This document shows, piece by piece, positions 50,928 through 62,283 of a stretch of 64,000 nucleotides of DNA (position 1 is the stretch's first letter; every line of letters begins with the position of its first letter). The notes beneath the pieces were generated by a model. That model was not told the DNA's origin and searched no databases. It saw only the letters and a list, made by a program, of their open reading frames with translations. The stretch is from Halobacillus aidingensis. Its GTDB lineage: Bacteria > Bacillota > Bacilli > Bacillales > Halobacillaceae. The DNA is taken from assembly GCF_900104185.1 (NCBI RefSeq), contig NZ_FNIZ01000018.1, positions 30,785 to 94,784 on the forward strand, read 5' to 3'. A program made the translations under genes and the position numbers.

Positions 50928-51053
50928 TTAGTTGTAGAAGGAAGCTCCTACGATAATCAAAAGGATGAACAATACAACGATCAAAACGAAAGTGCTTCCG
51001 TATCCACCGCCGTATCCGCCGCCATATCCGCCGCAGCCACCATACCAGCTCAT
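50928..51053 (-). CDS. YjcZ-family small sporulation-type membrane peptide
   Basis: 41 aa: an N-terminal Gly/Tyr-rich segment ([20 protein letters not shown]) and a C-terminal hydrophobic helix ([20 protein letters not shown]). This layout is that of the tiny transmembrane YjcZ peptides, abundant in spore-formers and detected in spores. AAGGTGGTG precedes ATG 51053; the frame is open to 51128 but has no start signal there. The exact role is unknown. Confidence 0.85.
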   Translation of the reverse strand: MSWYGGCGGYGGGYGGGYGSTFVLIVVLFILLIIVGASFYN

Positions 51054-51298
51054 ATCTTTCACCACCTTTTTTAATCCTATACGACACAGTATGAGGGGAC
51101 GGGCTCTGAAGGCAGGGCGAATGTCCACATTTATTTATTAGAGACTTTCGTGAACAAAAAAAGTGGTTTTCTTGAAGAAAAATTACAAATGATCGCCTGT
51201 GTTTTATTGAACCTTTTCACACTGAATCGATGCTCATTTGAGATAAAAAAGAAAAAAAGAAAAGAGAAAAAGAAACGGGATGTCAAGCCTCTCAACGG

Positions 51299-51312
51299 TG
51301 TAAGCGCTTAAC
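51299..51312 (+). promoter_or_regulatory. cre site (CcpA) upstream of ilvE
   Basis: TGTAAGCGCTTAAC fits the catabolite-responsive element consensus TGWAARCGYTWNCW except near its last positions. Its centre is about 90 bases before the predicted transcript start. In B. subtilis CcpA activates the ilv-leu operon from a similarly placed cre, so activation is the likely sense. Confidence 0.7.
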
Positions 51313-51359
51313 TCATTCATCGAATCTTTTGAGTGTTCAGAAAATTTACTAAAAACCTG

Positions 51360-51388
51360 TTGACCTTCCCTCGAAATGGGTTTAAAGT
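51360..51388 (+). promoter_or_regulatory. Promoter of ilvE
   Basis: TTGACC (51360-51365), 17-base spacer, TAAAGT (51383-51388). Predicted start near 51395, giving a leader of about 165 bases. Confidence 0.65.
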
Positions 51389-51397
51389 AGTCCTCAA

Positions 51398-51510
51398 TCA
51401 ACCACATCGATCACTTCAATCGTCTGGTTGGTTCATGCGAAAGACCTGAGATTGGGACCCTGAAAATGTAAGATCACCACTTACCAGAAGGGTCCACATT
51501 TTCTTTATCA
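51398..51510 (+). promoter_or_regulatory. Structured leader with attenuator-like hairpin before ilvE
   Basis: A first hairpin pairs CAACCA with TGGTTG (about 51400-51430). A second nests GGACCCT/AGGGTCC (51455-51461 with 51489-51495) and GTAAG/CTTAC, then ACATTTTCTTTAT. The T run is interrupted, so termination may be partial. It lacks T-box sequences and no clear leader peptide is seen. Confidence 0.5.
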
Positions 51511-51559
51511 TTCTTTAATCATTTCAAACATTAAACTATAAAAGAAAGGAGTGCTGAAA

Positions 51560-52462
51560 ATGAGCAGCCAATGGATTTATATGAGCGGCGAATACGTGAA
51601 GAAAGAAGAAGCTGTCGTTTCCGTTTATGATCATGGTTTCTTATATGGAGATGGGGTGTTCGAAGGGATTCGCGTATACGAAGGCAACATTTTCAAGCTT
51701 GATGAACACTTAAACCGTCTTTATGATTCAGCGAAGTCGATCATGCTCGAGATCCCACATAGCAAGGAGGAACTCGAAGAGATTATTGCTGAAACGGTCC
51801 GCCGTAACCAGTTGGAAACCGCTTATATCCGCGTCGTCGTTTCTAGAGGCGCCGGCAATCTGGGTCTGGACCCGGCCAGCTGTGCGAATCCTCGCTTGGT
51901 TGTCATTGCTGAAGCACTCGCTTTGTTCCCGAAAGAACTATATGAACGCGGGGTCCGGCTTGCATCTGTTTCAAGCAGAAGAAATCGTCCGGACGTGTTA
52001 CCGCCCCAAGTGAAATCGTTGAATTACTTAAATAACATTCTCGTGAAAATGGAAGCCAATCAAGCAGGCGTTGATGAAGCTCTTATGCTGAATGATCAAG
52101 GCTATGTAACCGAGGGTTCTGCCGATAACATCTTTATCGTGAAGAATGGAACGATTTTAACACCGCCGACTTATTTAGGTGCTTTGGAAGGGATAACCCG
52201 TAACGCCATCATCGATTTAGCCGAAGAAAAAGGCTACAAAGTCAAGGAACAGCCGTTTACGAGACATGATGTTTACGTCGCAGATGAAGTATTTTTGACA
52301 GGTACAGCGGCAGAAGTGATTGCCGTTGTGGAAGTCGATCAGCGAAAAGTTGGAGATGGGAAGCCTGGCGTTGTCACAAACCACTTGCTTTCAGAATTCA
52401 GAAAAGTAACGACAACAGACGGATACAAAGTGTACAGCAAAGATCAAGCGCACGTCAGTTAG
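51560..52462 (+). CDS. ilvE: Branched-chain amino acid aminotransferase
   Basis: 300-aa class IV PLP enzyme for the last step of Ile, Leu and Val synthesis. MSSQWIYMSGEYVKKEEAVV, YGDGVFEGIRVYEG, the PLP-lysine region VKSLNYLNNILVKMEANQAG and EGSADNIFIVKNG are family hallmarks. ATG 51560 has AGGAG 8 bases before it; the GTG at 51551 overlaps that site. It is transcribed ahead of, and probably into, the T-box-controlled ilv-leu operon. Confidence 0.95.
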   Translation: MSSQWIYMSGEYVKKEEAVVSVYDHGFLYGDGVFEGIRVYEGNIFKLDEHLNRLYDSAKSIMLEIPHSKEELEEIIAETVRRNQLETAYIRVVVSRGAGNLGLDPASCANPRLVVIAEALALFPKELYERGVRLASVSSRRNRPDVLPPQVKSLNYLNNILVKMEANQAGVDEALMLNDQGYVTEGSADNIFIVKNGTILTPPTYLGALEGITRNAIIDLAEEKGYKVKEQPFTRHDVYVADEVFLTGTAAEVIAVVEVDQRKVGDGKPGVVTNHLLSEFRKVTTTDGYKVYSKDQAHVS

Positions 52463-52465
52463 TAG

Positions 52466-52832
52466 AGGAAAGCTGAGCAGAGTCTGAGGCAGTTGAAAAA
52501 TAAATCACACGAACACGATGAAAGGAATAAAGGAATAAGTGCTTGTATTCCCAGAGAGCCGGGGTTGCTGGAAGCCCGGAAATACATCTTATTCTGACAT
52601 CATCCTTGAGTGTCCACGCCGAACGTTCATCCAGTAGGCGGGACCAGGTGTTTCACCGCACCTGTTATCAAAAGGGGTTCATATTTTGGATCCCATGAGG
52701 TGGAGCTTGTTATAGAGCTTCACGAATGAGGGTGGTACCGTGGAAGTAAAGAGAGACCTTTTCACCCCTCACATTCTTACGACACTGTTGTTGTGTTGCA
52801 GGAATTTGAGGAGGAAGAAGGTCTCTTTTTTG
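52466..52832 (+). promoter_or_regulatory. T-box riboswitch leader before ilvB
   Basis: Stem I includes AGAGAGCCGGGGTTGCTGGA with its GNTG-type loop and the CCGGG/CCCGG apical stem. The invariant T-box GAGGGTGGTACCGTGG occurs at 52729-52744. The terminator is AAAGAGAGACCTT / AAGGTCTCTTTTTT (52748-52831). Uncharged tRNA would favour the antiterminator and let RNA polymerase reach ilvB. The specifier probably lies in TGACATCATCCTTGA (about 52598-52612); CTT (Leu) and ATC (Ile) are candidates, and I could not decide between them. No clear promoter lies between ilvE and this leader. Confidence 0.93.
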
Positions 52833-52921
52833 TTCGAAAGGCGAAAGGTTTGAAGCGGAAAAACATCACTGAAAACATCCGCTTTTCATAAAAGATATGT
52901 TCAACACAGGAGGGATGAAAA

Positions 52922-54637
52922 ATGAAGGCACAGGCAAGTGCGGAACAAGAGACCGCGACAAAGACAGGAGCCGATTTGCTCGTAGAAGCTTTAATCGGTC
53001 AAGGTGTCGAAACGTTATTCGGATATCCAGGTGGCGCGGTTTTACCAATTTATGATGCGATTTACCGGGCGGAAGGCAGCTTTGATCATATTCTTCCAAG
53101 ACATGAACAAGGTGCGATCCACGCAGCGGAAGGATATGCAAGGGTTTCAGGAAAAGCCGGAGTCGTAATCGGGACATCAGGACCAGGAGCAACAAACTTA
53201 GTTACTGGTATTGCGGATGCGATGATGGACTCCATTCCACTCGTTATTTTTACCGGTCAGGTAGCGAAAGGCGTCATCGGAACGGATGCGTTCCAAGAAT
53301 CAGACATCATGGGGATCACGACGCCGATTACTAAACACAATTATCAAGTCCAGGAAATCGAGGACCTGCCGAGAATTGTGAATGAAGCTTTTCATATTGC
53401 GACGACAGGAAGACCAGGGCCGGTCGTTGTGGATATTCCGAAAGACATCAGTTCAACGGTTTATGCAAAGGAAGTGAAGAGTGATTTTCATTTGCCGGGC
53501 TATCAGCCGACCGTCAAGCCGAATCCACTTCAGGTCAGCAAACTGCACGACGCTCTTGTGGAAGCGAAAAAACCGGTGGTACTTGCAGGATCCGGTGTCA
53601 TTCATGCAGGTGCTTCGGAGGAGTTAAAAACGTTCGTCCAAAACTATCAACTGCCGGTTACGACTACGCTTCTCGGGCTTGGCAGTTACCCGGGCACCTG
53701 TGATTTGTCCCTCGGAATGGCTGGGATGCATGGGACGTATTCGGCAAACACCGCCCTTTATGAATGCGATCTGCTGATTAATATCGGTTCCCGCTTTGAT
53801 GACAGACTGACGGGTAATCTTAAGCACTTCGCACCGAACGCGATGGTCGCCCATATTGATATCGACCCTGCTGAGATTGGAAAAAACATTCCGACGCACA
53901 TTCCTATCGTATCGGATGCCAAAGCAGCGCTGGAAGCTTTGAATGCCAAGACTGTGAAAGGGCTGCACCACAAGGGATGGATGGATGCGATCAGCCAAAA
54001 CAAAATCGATTATCCACTCTGGCATGATCAGCCGGATGAACTCATCGTCCCTCAATGGCTCATGCAAAAAGTCTATGAATACACAAGTGGAGAAGCGGTC
54101 GTTACGACAGACGTCGGGCAGCATCAAATGTGGGCGGCCCAATACTATCAATTTGACCGGCCAAACCGCTGGGTCACTTCTGGCGGCCTTGGAACGATGG
54201 GCTACGGGTTCCCGGCAGCAATCGGAGCACAGCTGGCCGACATGGATTCCACCTGCGTCGCTGTTGTGGGTGACGGTGGTTTTCAAATGACACTTCAGGA
54301 ACTGTCTGTTCTACAAGAACGGAGATTACCTGTCAAAGTGTTAATCGTCAATAACCAGGCATTAGGGATGGTAAGACAGTGGCAGGAAAAGTTTTATAGT
54401 GAAAGATACTCAGAATCAATCATCGATGTGCAGCCGGACTTTGTGAAACTAGCGGAAAGCTACCAAGTTCCCGGCTATAAGATTGAAACCCAGGAAGAAC
54501 TTTTGGAGGTATTGCCGAAAGTACTGGGGGATGATCAGCCGGCGGTCATCGATTGCCGCGTCCTTCAAAAAGAGAATGTCTATCCGATGATTGCACCAGG
54601 AAAAGGATTACACGAAATGATTGGGGTGAAACGATGA
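52922..54637 (+). CDS. ilvB: Acetolactate synthase, large (catalytic) subunit
   Basis: 571-aa ThDP/FAD enzyme condensing pyruvate (or pyruvate + 2-oxobutyrate) at the first common step of Val/Leu/Ile synthesis. [16 protein letters not shown] and [19 protein letters not shown] supply the catalytic Glu; [15 protein letters not shown]...[12 protein letters not shown] is the ThDP-Mg motif. AGGAGGG before the ATG. Overlaps ilvN by ATGA, so the subunits are made in step. Controlled by the T-box leader. Confidence 0.97.
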   Translation: MKAQASAEQETATKTGADLLVEALIGQGVETLFGYPGGAVLPIYDAIYRAEGSFDHILPRHEQGAIHAAEGYARVSGKAGVVIGTSGPGATNLVTGIADAMMDSIPLVIFTGQVAKGVIGTDAFQESDIMGITTPITKHNYQVQEIEDLPRIVNEAFHIATTGRPGPVVVDIPKDISSTVYAKEVKSDFHLPGYQPTVKPNPLQVSKLHDALVEAKKPVVLAGSGVIHAGASEELKTFVQNYQLPVTTTLLGLGSYPGTCDLSLGMAGMHGTYSANTALYECDLLINIGSRFDDRLTGNLKHFAPNAMVAHIDIDPAEIGKNIPTHIPIVSDAKAALEALNAKTVKGLHHKGWMDAISQNKIDYPLWHDQPDELIVPQWLMQKVYEYTSGEAVVTTDVGQHQMWAAQYYQFDRPNRWVTSGGLGTMGYGFPAAIGAQLADMDSTCVAVVGDGGFQMTLQELSVLQERRLPVKVLIVNNQALGMVRQWQEKFYSERYSESIIDVQPDFVKLAESYQVPGYKIETQEELLEVLPKVLGDDQPAVIDCRVLQKENVYPMIAPGKGLHEMIGVKR

Positions 54638-55155
54638 AGCGAATCGTCACAGCTACCGTTCATAATCGAAGCGGGGTGCTGAACCGAGTGACTGGATTAC
54701 TTGCCAAAAGGCAATTCAACATTGAAAGTATTTCCGTCGGGCGGACAGAGACGGAAGGCGTCTCAAAGATGACGTTCGTCGTGGAAGTCGAAGATGACCG
54801 TAAGCTCGAGCAGCTCACCAAACAACTGAACAAACAAATTGATGTTTTGAAAGTGTCAGACATCACAGACAAAGCAATTGTCGCCCGGGAGCTAGCGATG
54901 GTGAAAGTGATAAGCAACCCACAGATCCGCAGCGAAATCCAGGGCATCATCGAACCGTTCCGTGCATCAATTATTGATGTCAGTAAAGAAAGCGTCACGG
55001 TTCAGGTGACAGGTAAATCAGATAAAGTCGATGCGCTCATCGATCTATTAAGGCCTTATGGCATAAAAGAACTTGCCAGAACAGGCTTAACCGCATTCAC
55101 CCGCGGTCATCAGCCGCAAGTAGCAGAATTCAAATCTTACTCTCTATTAAAATAA
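54634..55155 (+). CDS. ilvN: Acetolactate synthase, small (regulatory) subunit
   Basis: 173 aa. An N-terminal ACT domain ([34 protein letters not shown]) binds valine for feedback control; the C-terminal domain ([20 protein letters not shown]) completes the family layout. ATG 54634 overlaps the ilvB stop. A longer frame from 54553 lies within ilvB and is rejected. Also known as ilvH. Confidence 0.95.
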   Translation: MKRIVTATVHNRSGVLNRVTGLLAKRQFNIESISVGRTETEGVSKMTFVVEVEDDRKLEQLTKQLNKQIDVLKVSDITDKAIVARELAMVKVISNPQIRSEIQGIIEPFRASIIDVSKESVTVQVTGKSDKVDALIDLLRPYGIKELARTGLTAFTRGHQPQVAEFKSYSLLK

Positions 55156-57742
<2,587 letters not shown>

Positions 57743-57758
57743 CTAAAGGGGGATGCAC

Positions 57759-58865
57759 ATGGAAAAACACATCGTACTTTTGCCAGGAGACGGGATCGGT
57801 CCAGAAGTGACAAAAGCAGCAAAAAACGTACTGCAGTCGGTCGCGGATCGATTTCAGCACACCTTCACTTTTGAGAGTCATGACATCGGAGGAGTGGCGA
57901 TCGACAATCACGAAACGCCCCTCCCGGAGGATACGGTCGAAGCAGCGAGAAAAGCAGATGCCATTTTCCTTGGAGCGGTCGGTGGACCGAAATGGGATCA
58001 GCTTCCCGGTCATATGAGGCCGGAAAAAGGGCTGCTTGGGATCCGCAAACAACTCGGCTTGTTTGCGAATCTCCGTCCTGTCAAAGCGTTTCAACAGTTG
58101 CTCCATGCATCACCTTTGAAACACGAGGTCGTCGCGGCAAGCGATCTATTGATCGTACGTGAGTTGACTGGCGGGTTGTACTTTGGAGAACCGAGAGAAC
58201 GACGCAACAACGGGAAAGCTGTCGTCGATACGCTGGCATACGAACGTCGTGAGATTGAAAGAATCGTAGAGCAGGCTTTCCAAAGTGCACAGGTGCGAAG
58301 GAAGCAGCTTACTTCAGTTGATAAAGCGAATGTTCTCGAATCGAGCCGTATGTGGCGGGAAGTCGTCGAGGAGAAAAAGGAGAAGTACCCGGATGTAAGG
58401 GTGGAACATATGCTTGTGGATGCCGCTGCGATGAAGCTTGTTACGAATCCTTCTTACTTTGATGTCATCGTGACAGAAAACATGTTCGGGGACATCTTGA
58501 GTGATGAAGCGTCTGTACTGACAGGATCACTCGGTATGCTGCCATCCGCCAGCTTAAACGAAACAGGTGTCGGACTTTATGAACCGGTTCACGGTTCTGC
58601 CCCAGATATCGCAGGGGAAGATAAAGCGAATCCACTCGCAAGTATTCTATCTGTTGCCATGATGCTCAAGCATTCATTCGGCATGGAAGAAGAAGCAGAA
58701 CAGGTGGAAGCGGCTGTGCAGGAAGTGTTGGACGAAGGCTACCATACCGCAGACATCGATCTCGTAGGTGGTACTGTCGTCAGTGGAAGTGAATTGGCCA
58801 GAAGAGTGGTTGATCAAATCAGCACAAGTGATACAACAGAAAATATCATGCGTTGTTACGTATAA
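57759..58865 (+). CDS. leuB: 3-isopropylmalate dehydrogenase
   Basis: 368-aa NAD-dependent decarboxylating dehydrogenase of leucine synthesis. LLPGDGIGPEVTKAAKNVLQ at the start, LFANLRPVK, VRELTGGLYFGEPRER, VDAAAMKLVTNPSYFDVIVT with Mg2+-binding Asp, and the NAD motif GSAPDIAGEDKANPLA are present. AAAGGGGG lies 6 bases before ATG 57759; 57753 abuts it. 16 bases after leuA. Confidence 0.96.
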   Translation: MEKHIVLLPGDGIGPEVTKAAKNVLQSVADRFQHTFTFESHDIGGVAIDNHETPLPEDTVEAARKADAIFLGAVGGPKWDQLPGHMRPEKGLLGIRKQLGLFANLRPVKAFQQLLHASPLKHEVVAASDLLIVRELTGGLYFGEPRERRNNGKAVVDTLAYERREIERIVEQAFQSAQVRRKQLTSVDKANVLESSRMWREVVEEKKEKYPDVRVEHMLVDAAAMKLVTNPSYFDVIVTENMFGDILSDEASVLTGSLGMLPSASLNETGVGLYEPVHGSAPDIAGEDKANPLASILSVAMMLKHSFGMEEEAEQVEAAVQEVLDEGYHTADIDLVGGTVVSGSELARRVVDQISTSDTTENIMRCYV

Positions 58866-58886
58866 ACACGAAGGGAGCGGAACGGA

Positions 58887-60299
58887 ATGAGTCATCCAAA
58901 AACCATTGTAGAAAAAATTTGGGATCAGCATGTCGTCCATGAAGAAGAAGGGAAGCCGAACCTCCTCTACATCGACCTGCATCTGATTCATGAGGTGACC
59001 TCTCCCCAGGCGTTTGAAGGATTGCGAATGGCCGGAAGGAAAGTGAGAAGACCGGATCGTACGTATGCGACGATGGACCATAACGTCCCGACGATCCATC
59101 GTAACGTCATTAAAGATGAAGTTTCCAAAAAGCAGATGGAGACTTTGAAGGCAAACTGTGAAGAGTTCGGCGTCCGCCTCGCGGACATCAACCACCCGGA
59201 TCAAGGGATCGTTCACGTCATCGGACCGGAACTTGGTCTGACACAGCCGGGTAAAACGATCGTTTGCGGTGATAGCCATACCTCTACACACGGCGCTTTT
59301 GGAGCATTGGCATTTGGAATCGGAACGAGTGAAGTGGAGCACGTGCTTGCCACCCAATCCTTATGGCAGGCACCTCCGAAAACTCTTCAAGTCAACGTCG
59401 ATGGGGTGCTTGGAACAGGCGTCACAGCGAAGGACTTAATCCTCGCGATCATTGGTAAATACGGGGTCCGCTTCGGTACAGGTCATGTGATCGAGTACAC
59501 CGGGGAAGCTGTCCGTAATCTTTCGATGGAGGAACGGATGACGGTATGCAACATGTCCATTGAAGCAGGAGCAAGAGCCGGGTTGATCAGTCCTGATGCA
59601 ACGACGATCGACTACATGCGGGGCAAGCGCTATGTACCGGAAGGAGAAGCTTTTGATGAAGCGGCTGAACAGTGGCTCGCTTTAGCTTCCGACGAAGGAG
59701 CAGAATATGACCAGACGCTTACGATTCATGCGGATGAAATTGAACCGCAGGTCACATGGGGAACGAACCCTTCTCAATGTGTTCCTGTCGGCGGTCGTGT
59801 ACCCGATCCAGAATCGGTGGAAGATGATCGTGACGGTATTGAACGAGCGATTGAGTATATGGGTCTTGAGGCGAACCAGAGTATTGAATCGATCCCTGTC
59901 GAGCATGTGTTTATCGGTTCCTGCACAAACTCCAGGCTGAGCGATTTGCGTAAAGCGGCAGAAATCGTTCGTGGCGGCCGTGTTCATGAAGGAGTAAGAG
60001 CTCTTGTCGTCCCTGGTTCTAAATCTGTGAAAGATGCAGCAGAAGCGGAAGGGCTGGATACGATATTCTTGACCGCAGGATTTGAATGGCGCGATGCCGG
60101 CTGCAGCATGTGTCTTGCGATGAACGATGACATCGTCCCACCTGGGGAACGCTGTGCTTCCACTTCCAACCGGAACTTCGAGGGGCGCCAGGGAAATGGT
60201 GCCCGTACCCATCTCGTCAGTCCGGAAATGGCAGCAGCGGCTGCATTGGAAGGTCATTTTGTCGATGTCAGAAAATACGCCAGTACAGTAGGAGGGTGA
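58887..60299 (+). CDS. leuC: 3-isopropylmalate dehydratase, large subunit
   Basis: 470-aa aconitase-family subunit that isomerises 2- to 3-isopropylmalate with Leu[21 protein letters not shown] and [20 protein letters not shown], then [12 protein letters not shown], provide the three cysteines of the 4Fe-4S cluster. The start [20 protein letters not shown] is typical. GAAGGGAG before the ATG. Next gene starts 4 bases after its stop. Confidence 0.97.
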   Translation: MSHPKTIVEKIWDQHVVHEEEGKPNLLYIDLHLIHEVTSPQAFEGLRMAGRKVRRPDRTYATMDHNVPTIHRNVIKDEVSKKQMETLKANCEEFGVRLADINHPDQGIVHVIGPELGLTQPGKTIVCGDSHTSTHGAFGALAFGIGTSEVEHVLATQSLWQAPPKTLQVNVDGVLGTGVTAKDLILAIIGKYGVRFGTGHVIEYTGEAVRNLSMEERMTVCNMSIEAGARAGLISPDATTIDYMRGKRYVPEGEAFDEAAEQWLALASDEGAEYDQTLTIHADEIEPQVTWGTNPSQCVPVGGRVPDPESVEDDRDGIERAIEYMGLEANQSIESIPVEHVFIGSCTNSRLSDLRKAAEIVRGGRVHEGVRALVVPGSKSVKDAAEAEGLDTIFLTAGFEWRDAGCSMCLAMNDDIVPPGERCASTSNRNFEGRQGNGARTHLVSPEMAAAAALEGHFVDVRKYASTVGG

Positions 60300-60303
60300 A
60301 GAG

Positions 60304-60909
60304 ATGGAACCGATCAAACAACACAGTGGTCTGGTCTACCCATTGGATCGATCGAATGTCGATACCGACCAGATCATTCCGAAGCAATTTTTGAAAAGGA
60401 TTGAACGACAGGGGTTCGGCCAGTTTCTCTTCTACAACTGGCGATTCAACGAGGATGGAACACTACGGGAAGATTTCTCTTTAAATGACCCGAAGTATGA
60501 TGGTGCTTCTGTTCTTGTCGGCGGTGAAAACTTCGGGTGCGGTTCCTCCAGGGAACACGCACCATGGGCGATTCAGGACTATGGCTTTAAAGTGGTTATT
60601 GCCCCGAGTTTCGCCGACATTTTTTACAACAACTGCTTCAAAAACGGAATCCTTCCGATTCAGTTACCGAAGCCGGTTGTGGATCAGCTGATGGAAAAGG
60701 CTACGAAAGAAAAGTATGAAGTGAAGGTCGATTTGGAAAAGCAGATCATTGATGACGGGGACTTAGAAGTGTCCTTCGACATCCAGTCCTACCATAAAGA
60801 AATGCTTTTGAATGGCTGGGACGAAATTGCAGTCACTTTGACCTATGAAGACAAAATCGACCAGTACGAAAAACAAAACAAAGGAGTGAAGACGTTGGGG
60901 ATTTCTTAA
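60304..60909 (+). CDS. leuD: 3-isopropylmalate dehydratase, small subunit
   Basis: 201 aa, partner of LeuC. NVDTDQIIPKQFLKRIERQG at the start, GGENFGCGSSREHAPWAI in the middle and FADIFYNNCFKNGILPI are family marks. GGAGGGTGAAG before the ATG. The last residues (NKGVKTLGIS) overlap what looks like the ribosome site and original start region of ilvA, so the C-terminus may be an extension of recent origin. Confidence 0.96.
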   Translation: MEPIKQHSGLVYPLDRSNVDTDQIIPKQFLKRIERQGFGQFLFYNWRFNEDGTLREDFSLNDPKYDGASVLVGGENFGCGSSREHAPWAIQDYGFKVVIAPSFADIFYNNCFKNGILPIQLPKPVVDQLMEKATKEKYEVKVDLEKQIIDDGDLEVSFDIQSYHKEMLLNGWDEIAVTLTYEDKIDQYEKQNKGVKTLGIS

Positions 60910-60923
60910 CGCTAGCTAAAGTC

Positions 60924-61883
60924 ATGGATGCACAGGAACAGTTGCAGGAGGTGGTGCACCGCACCCCGCTGCAAACATCAACAACCTTCAATGAAAAAAC
61001 CGGACAGCACGTCTATTTGAAGATGGAGAATCAGCAGAAAACAGGTGCTTTCAAAGTGCGGGGAGCCTCCTATAAGGTGGCATGCCTGACGGAAGTAGAA
61101 GCGTCCCGCGGTGTAATCGCAGCATCTGCCGGGAACCATGCCCAGGGCGTCGCTCTTGCTGCAGCGAAGCGTGGCATTCAGGCACAGATTTTCATGCCGG
61201 AAGGAACACCGAGAGCGAAAGTGGAAGCGACACAAGGGTATGGAGCGAAAGTCGTTCTTACCGGCGAGTCCTTCCAGGAAGCTTACCAGGCCGCTTTGCT
61301 TGAGCAGGAAAGAACAGGTGCTACTTTTCTTCATCCGTTCGATGACTATGATGTGATGGCAGGACAAGCGACAGTCGCCGTTGAAATGCTGCAGCAACAG
61401 CCGGATTTGAACCGTCTGTTCGTACCGATCGGCGGTGGCGGGCTGATCGCTGGTATTGCGTTCGCAGCCAAACAGCTGAAGCCGGACATTAAAGTCATCG
61501 GTGTCCAATCAGCGAAAGCCCCTTCCATGTACAATGCTTTGTACAAAAAAGGACCTGAAAAACTGACATCTGTTTCGACGATTGCTGACGGAATCGCCGT
61601 GAAGGAAAGAGGAAGACTCACCTACACGTGTATCCAAAAATACGTGGATCAAGTGATTACGGTGGAAGAACATGAAATCGCAAAAGCCATGCTGATGCTG
61701 CTTGAACGTGAAAAAACACTGGTTGAAGGAGCGGGAGCCACTGCGCTTGCCGGTCTCCTCAGCACGTGTGACACGTTTGAACAACAGCAATGCGGTGTTG
61801 TCTTGAGTGGAGGAAACATGGATCTATCCCGATTGCCGCTGATCCAGAAGCTAGCCAACCCGAAGAAAGTGGTCATCGCTTAA
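60924..61883 (+). CDS. ilvA: Threonine deaminase, short (TdcB-like) form
   Basis: 319-aa fold-type II PLP enzyme, L-threonine to 2-oxobutyrate and ammonia, the entry step to isoleucine. The PLP lysine lies in TGAFKVRGASYK, PLP phosphate loop in IGGGGLIAG, and ASAGNHAQGVALAAAKRG follows the family. It ends at LANPKKVVIA without the C-terminal ACT-like regulatory domain of IlvA proteins of 400 aa or more, so isoleucine feedback may be absent. ATG 60924 has no ribosome site. The same frame is open upstream to DFLTLAKV, and AAAGGAG with a TTG lies one frame off, suggesting a lost base. Placement in the ilv-leu operon supports a biosynthetic role. Confidence 0.88.
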   Translation: MDAQEQLQEVVHRTPLQTSTTFNEKTGQHVYLKMENQQKTGAFKVRGASYKVACLTEVEASRGVIAASAGNHAQGVALAAAKRGIQAQIFMPEGTPRAKVEATQGYGAKVVLTGESFQEAYQAALLEQERTGATFLHPFDDYDVMAGQATVAVEMLQQQPDLNRLFVPIGGGGLIAGIAFAAKQLKPDIKVIGVQSAKAPSMYNALYKKGPEKLTSVSTIADGIAVKERGRLTYTCIQKYVDQVITVEEHEIAKAMLMLLEREKTLVEGAGATALAGLLSTCDTFEQQQCGVVLSGGNMDLSRLPLIQKLANPKKVVIA

Positions 61884-61889
61884 GGTGAC

Positions 61890-61928
61890 AGCCAGGAAGA
61901 GTGTTTGAGCTCTTCCTGGCTTTTTTTG
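61890..61928 (+). terminator. Terminator of the ilv-leu operon
   Basis: AGCCAGGAAGAG / CTCTTCCTGGCT perfect 12-bp stem, 8-base loop, then seven T. Confidence 0.92.
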
Positions 61929-62045
61929 TTGGGTGTGATAGTTATAGAGGAATATGAATATAGCTGTATCATTTTAAGGGTGTAAAAGTTAGCATTAGAA
62001 TTTAAGTAGTAACTGCCTTATGAGGAATTATCAGTCGGTTTGGGA

Positions 62046-62230
62046 CTTTTATCGGTAGCTTTTGAATATTTAACGGTGACTTTGATGCATTTATCAGTGG
62101 CTTTTAATCATTAATCAGCGGGTTCGATGCTTTTATAGGTGTGCCCTCAATATTCTTCTGGGAAAATTTCAGTACCTTTGGGGTATTTATTAGCGACTTT
62201 GGAACTATTATTACGATCTTCGGATATTCA
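62046..62230. repeat. Degenerate ~21-bp tandem repeat
   Basis: Units resemble TTATCGGTAGCTTTTGAATAT: TTAACGGTGACTTTGATGCAT, TTATCAGTGGCTTTTAATCAT and TAATCAGCGGGTTCGATGCTT follow in strict 21-base steps, then decay, with a clearer unit again near 62187. This fills most of the 400-base gap between ilvA and the hydrolase. No gene is seen; the rest (61929-62045) is AT-rich unique sequence. Confidence 0.65.
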
Positions 62231-62240
62231 TTCAGGGAAA

Positions 62241-62281
62241 AAGAAAAGGAGAGCCGGCACATGTAGCCGGTTCTCCTTTTC
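62241..62281 (-). terminator. Terminator of the alpha/beta-hydrolase gene
   Basis: AAAGGAGA-CCGGC / GCCGG-TCTCCTTT stem, minus strand then TTTTCTTTTTC. Confidence 0.8.
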
Positions 62282-62283
62282 TA

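Larger units (their letters stand above)
51054..51559 (+). other. Control region between the YjcZ gene and ilvE
   Basis: About 500 bases with no gene. It holds a purine-only stretch around 51247-51276, a cre-like site, a promoter and a leader with two hairpins (all upstream of ilvE, listed separately). No tRNA or repeat is seen. Confidence 0.6.
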
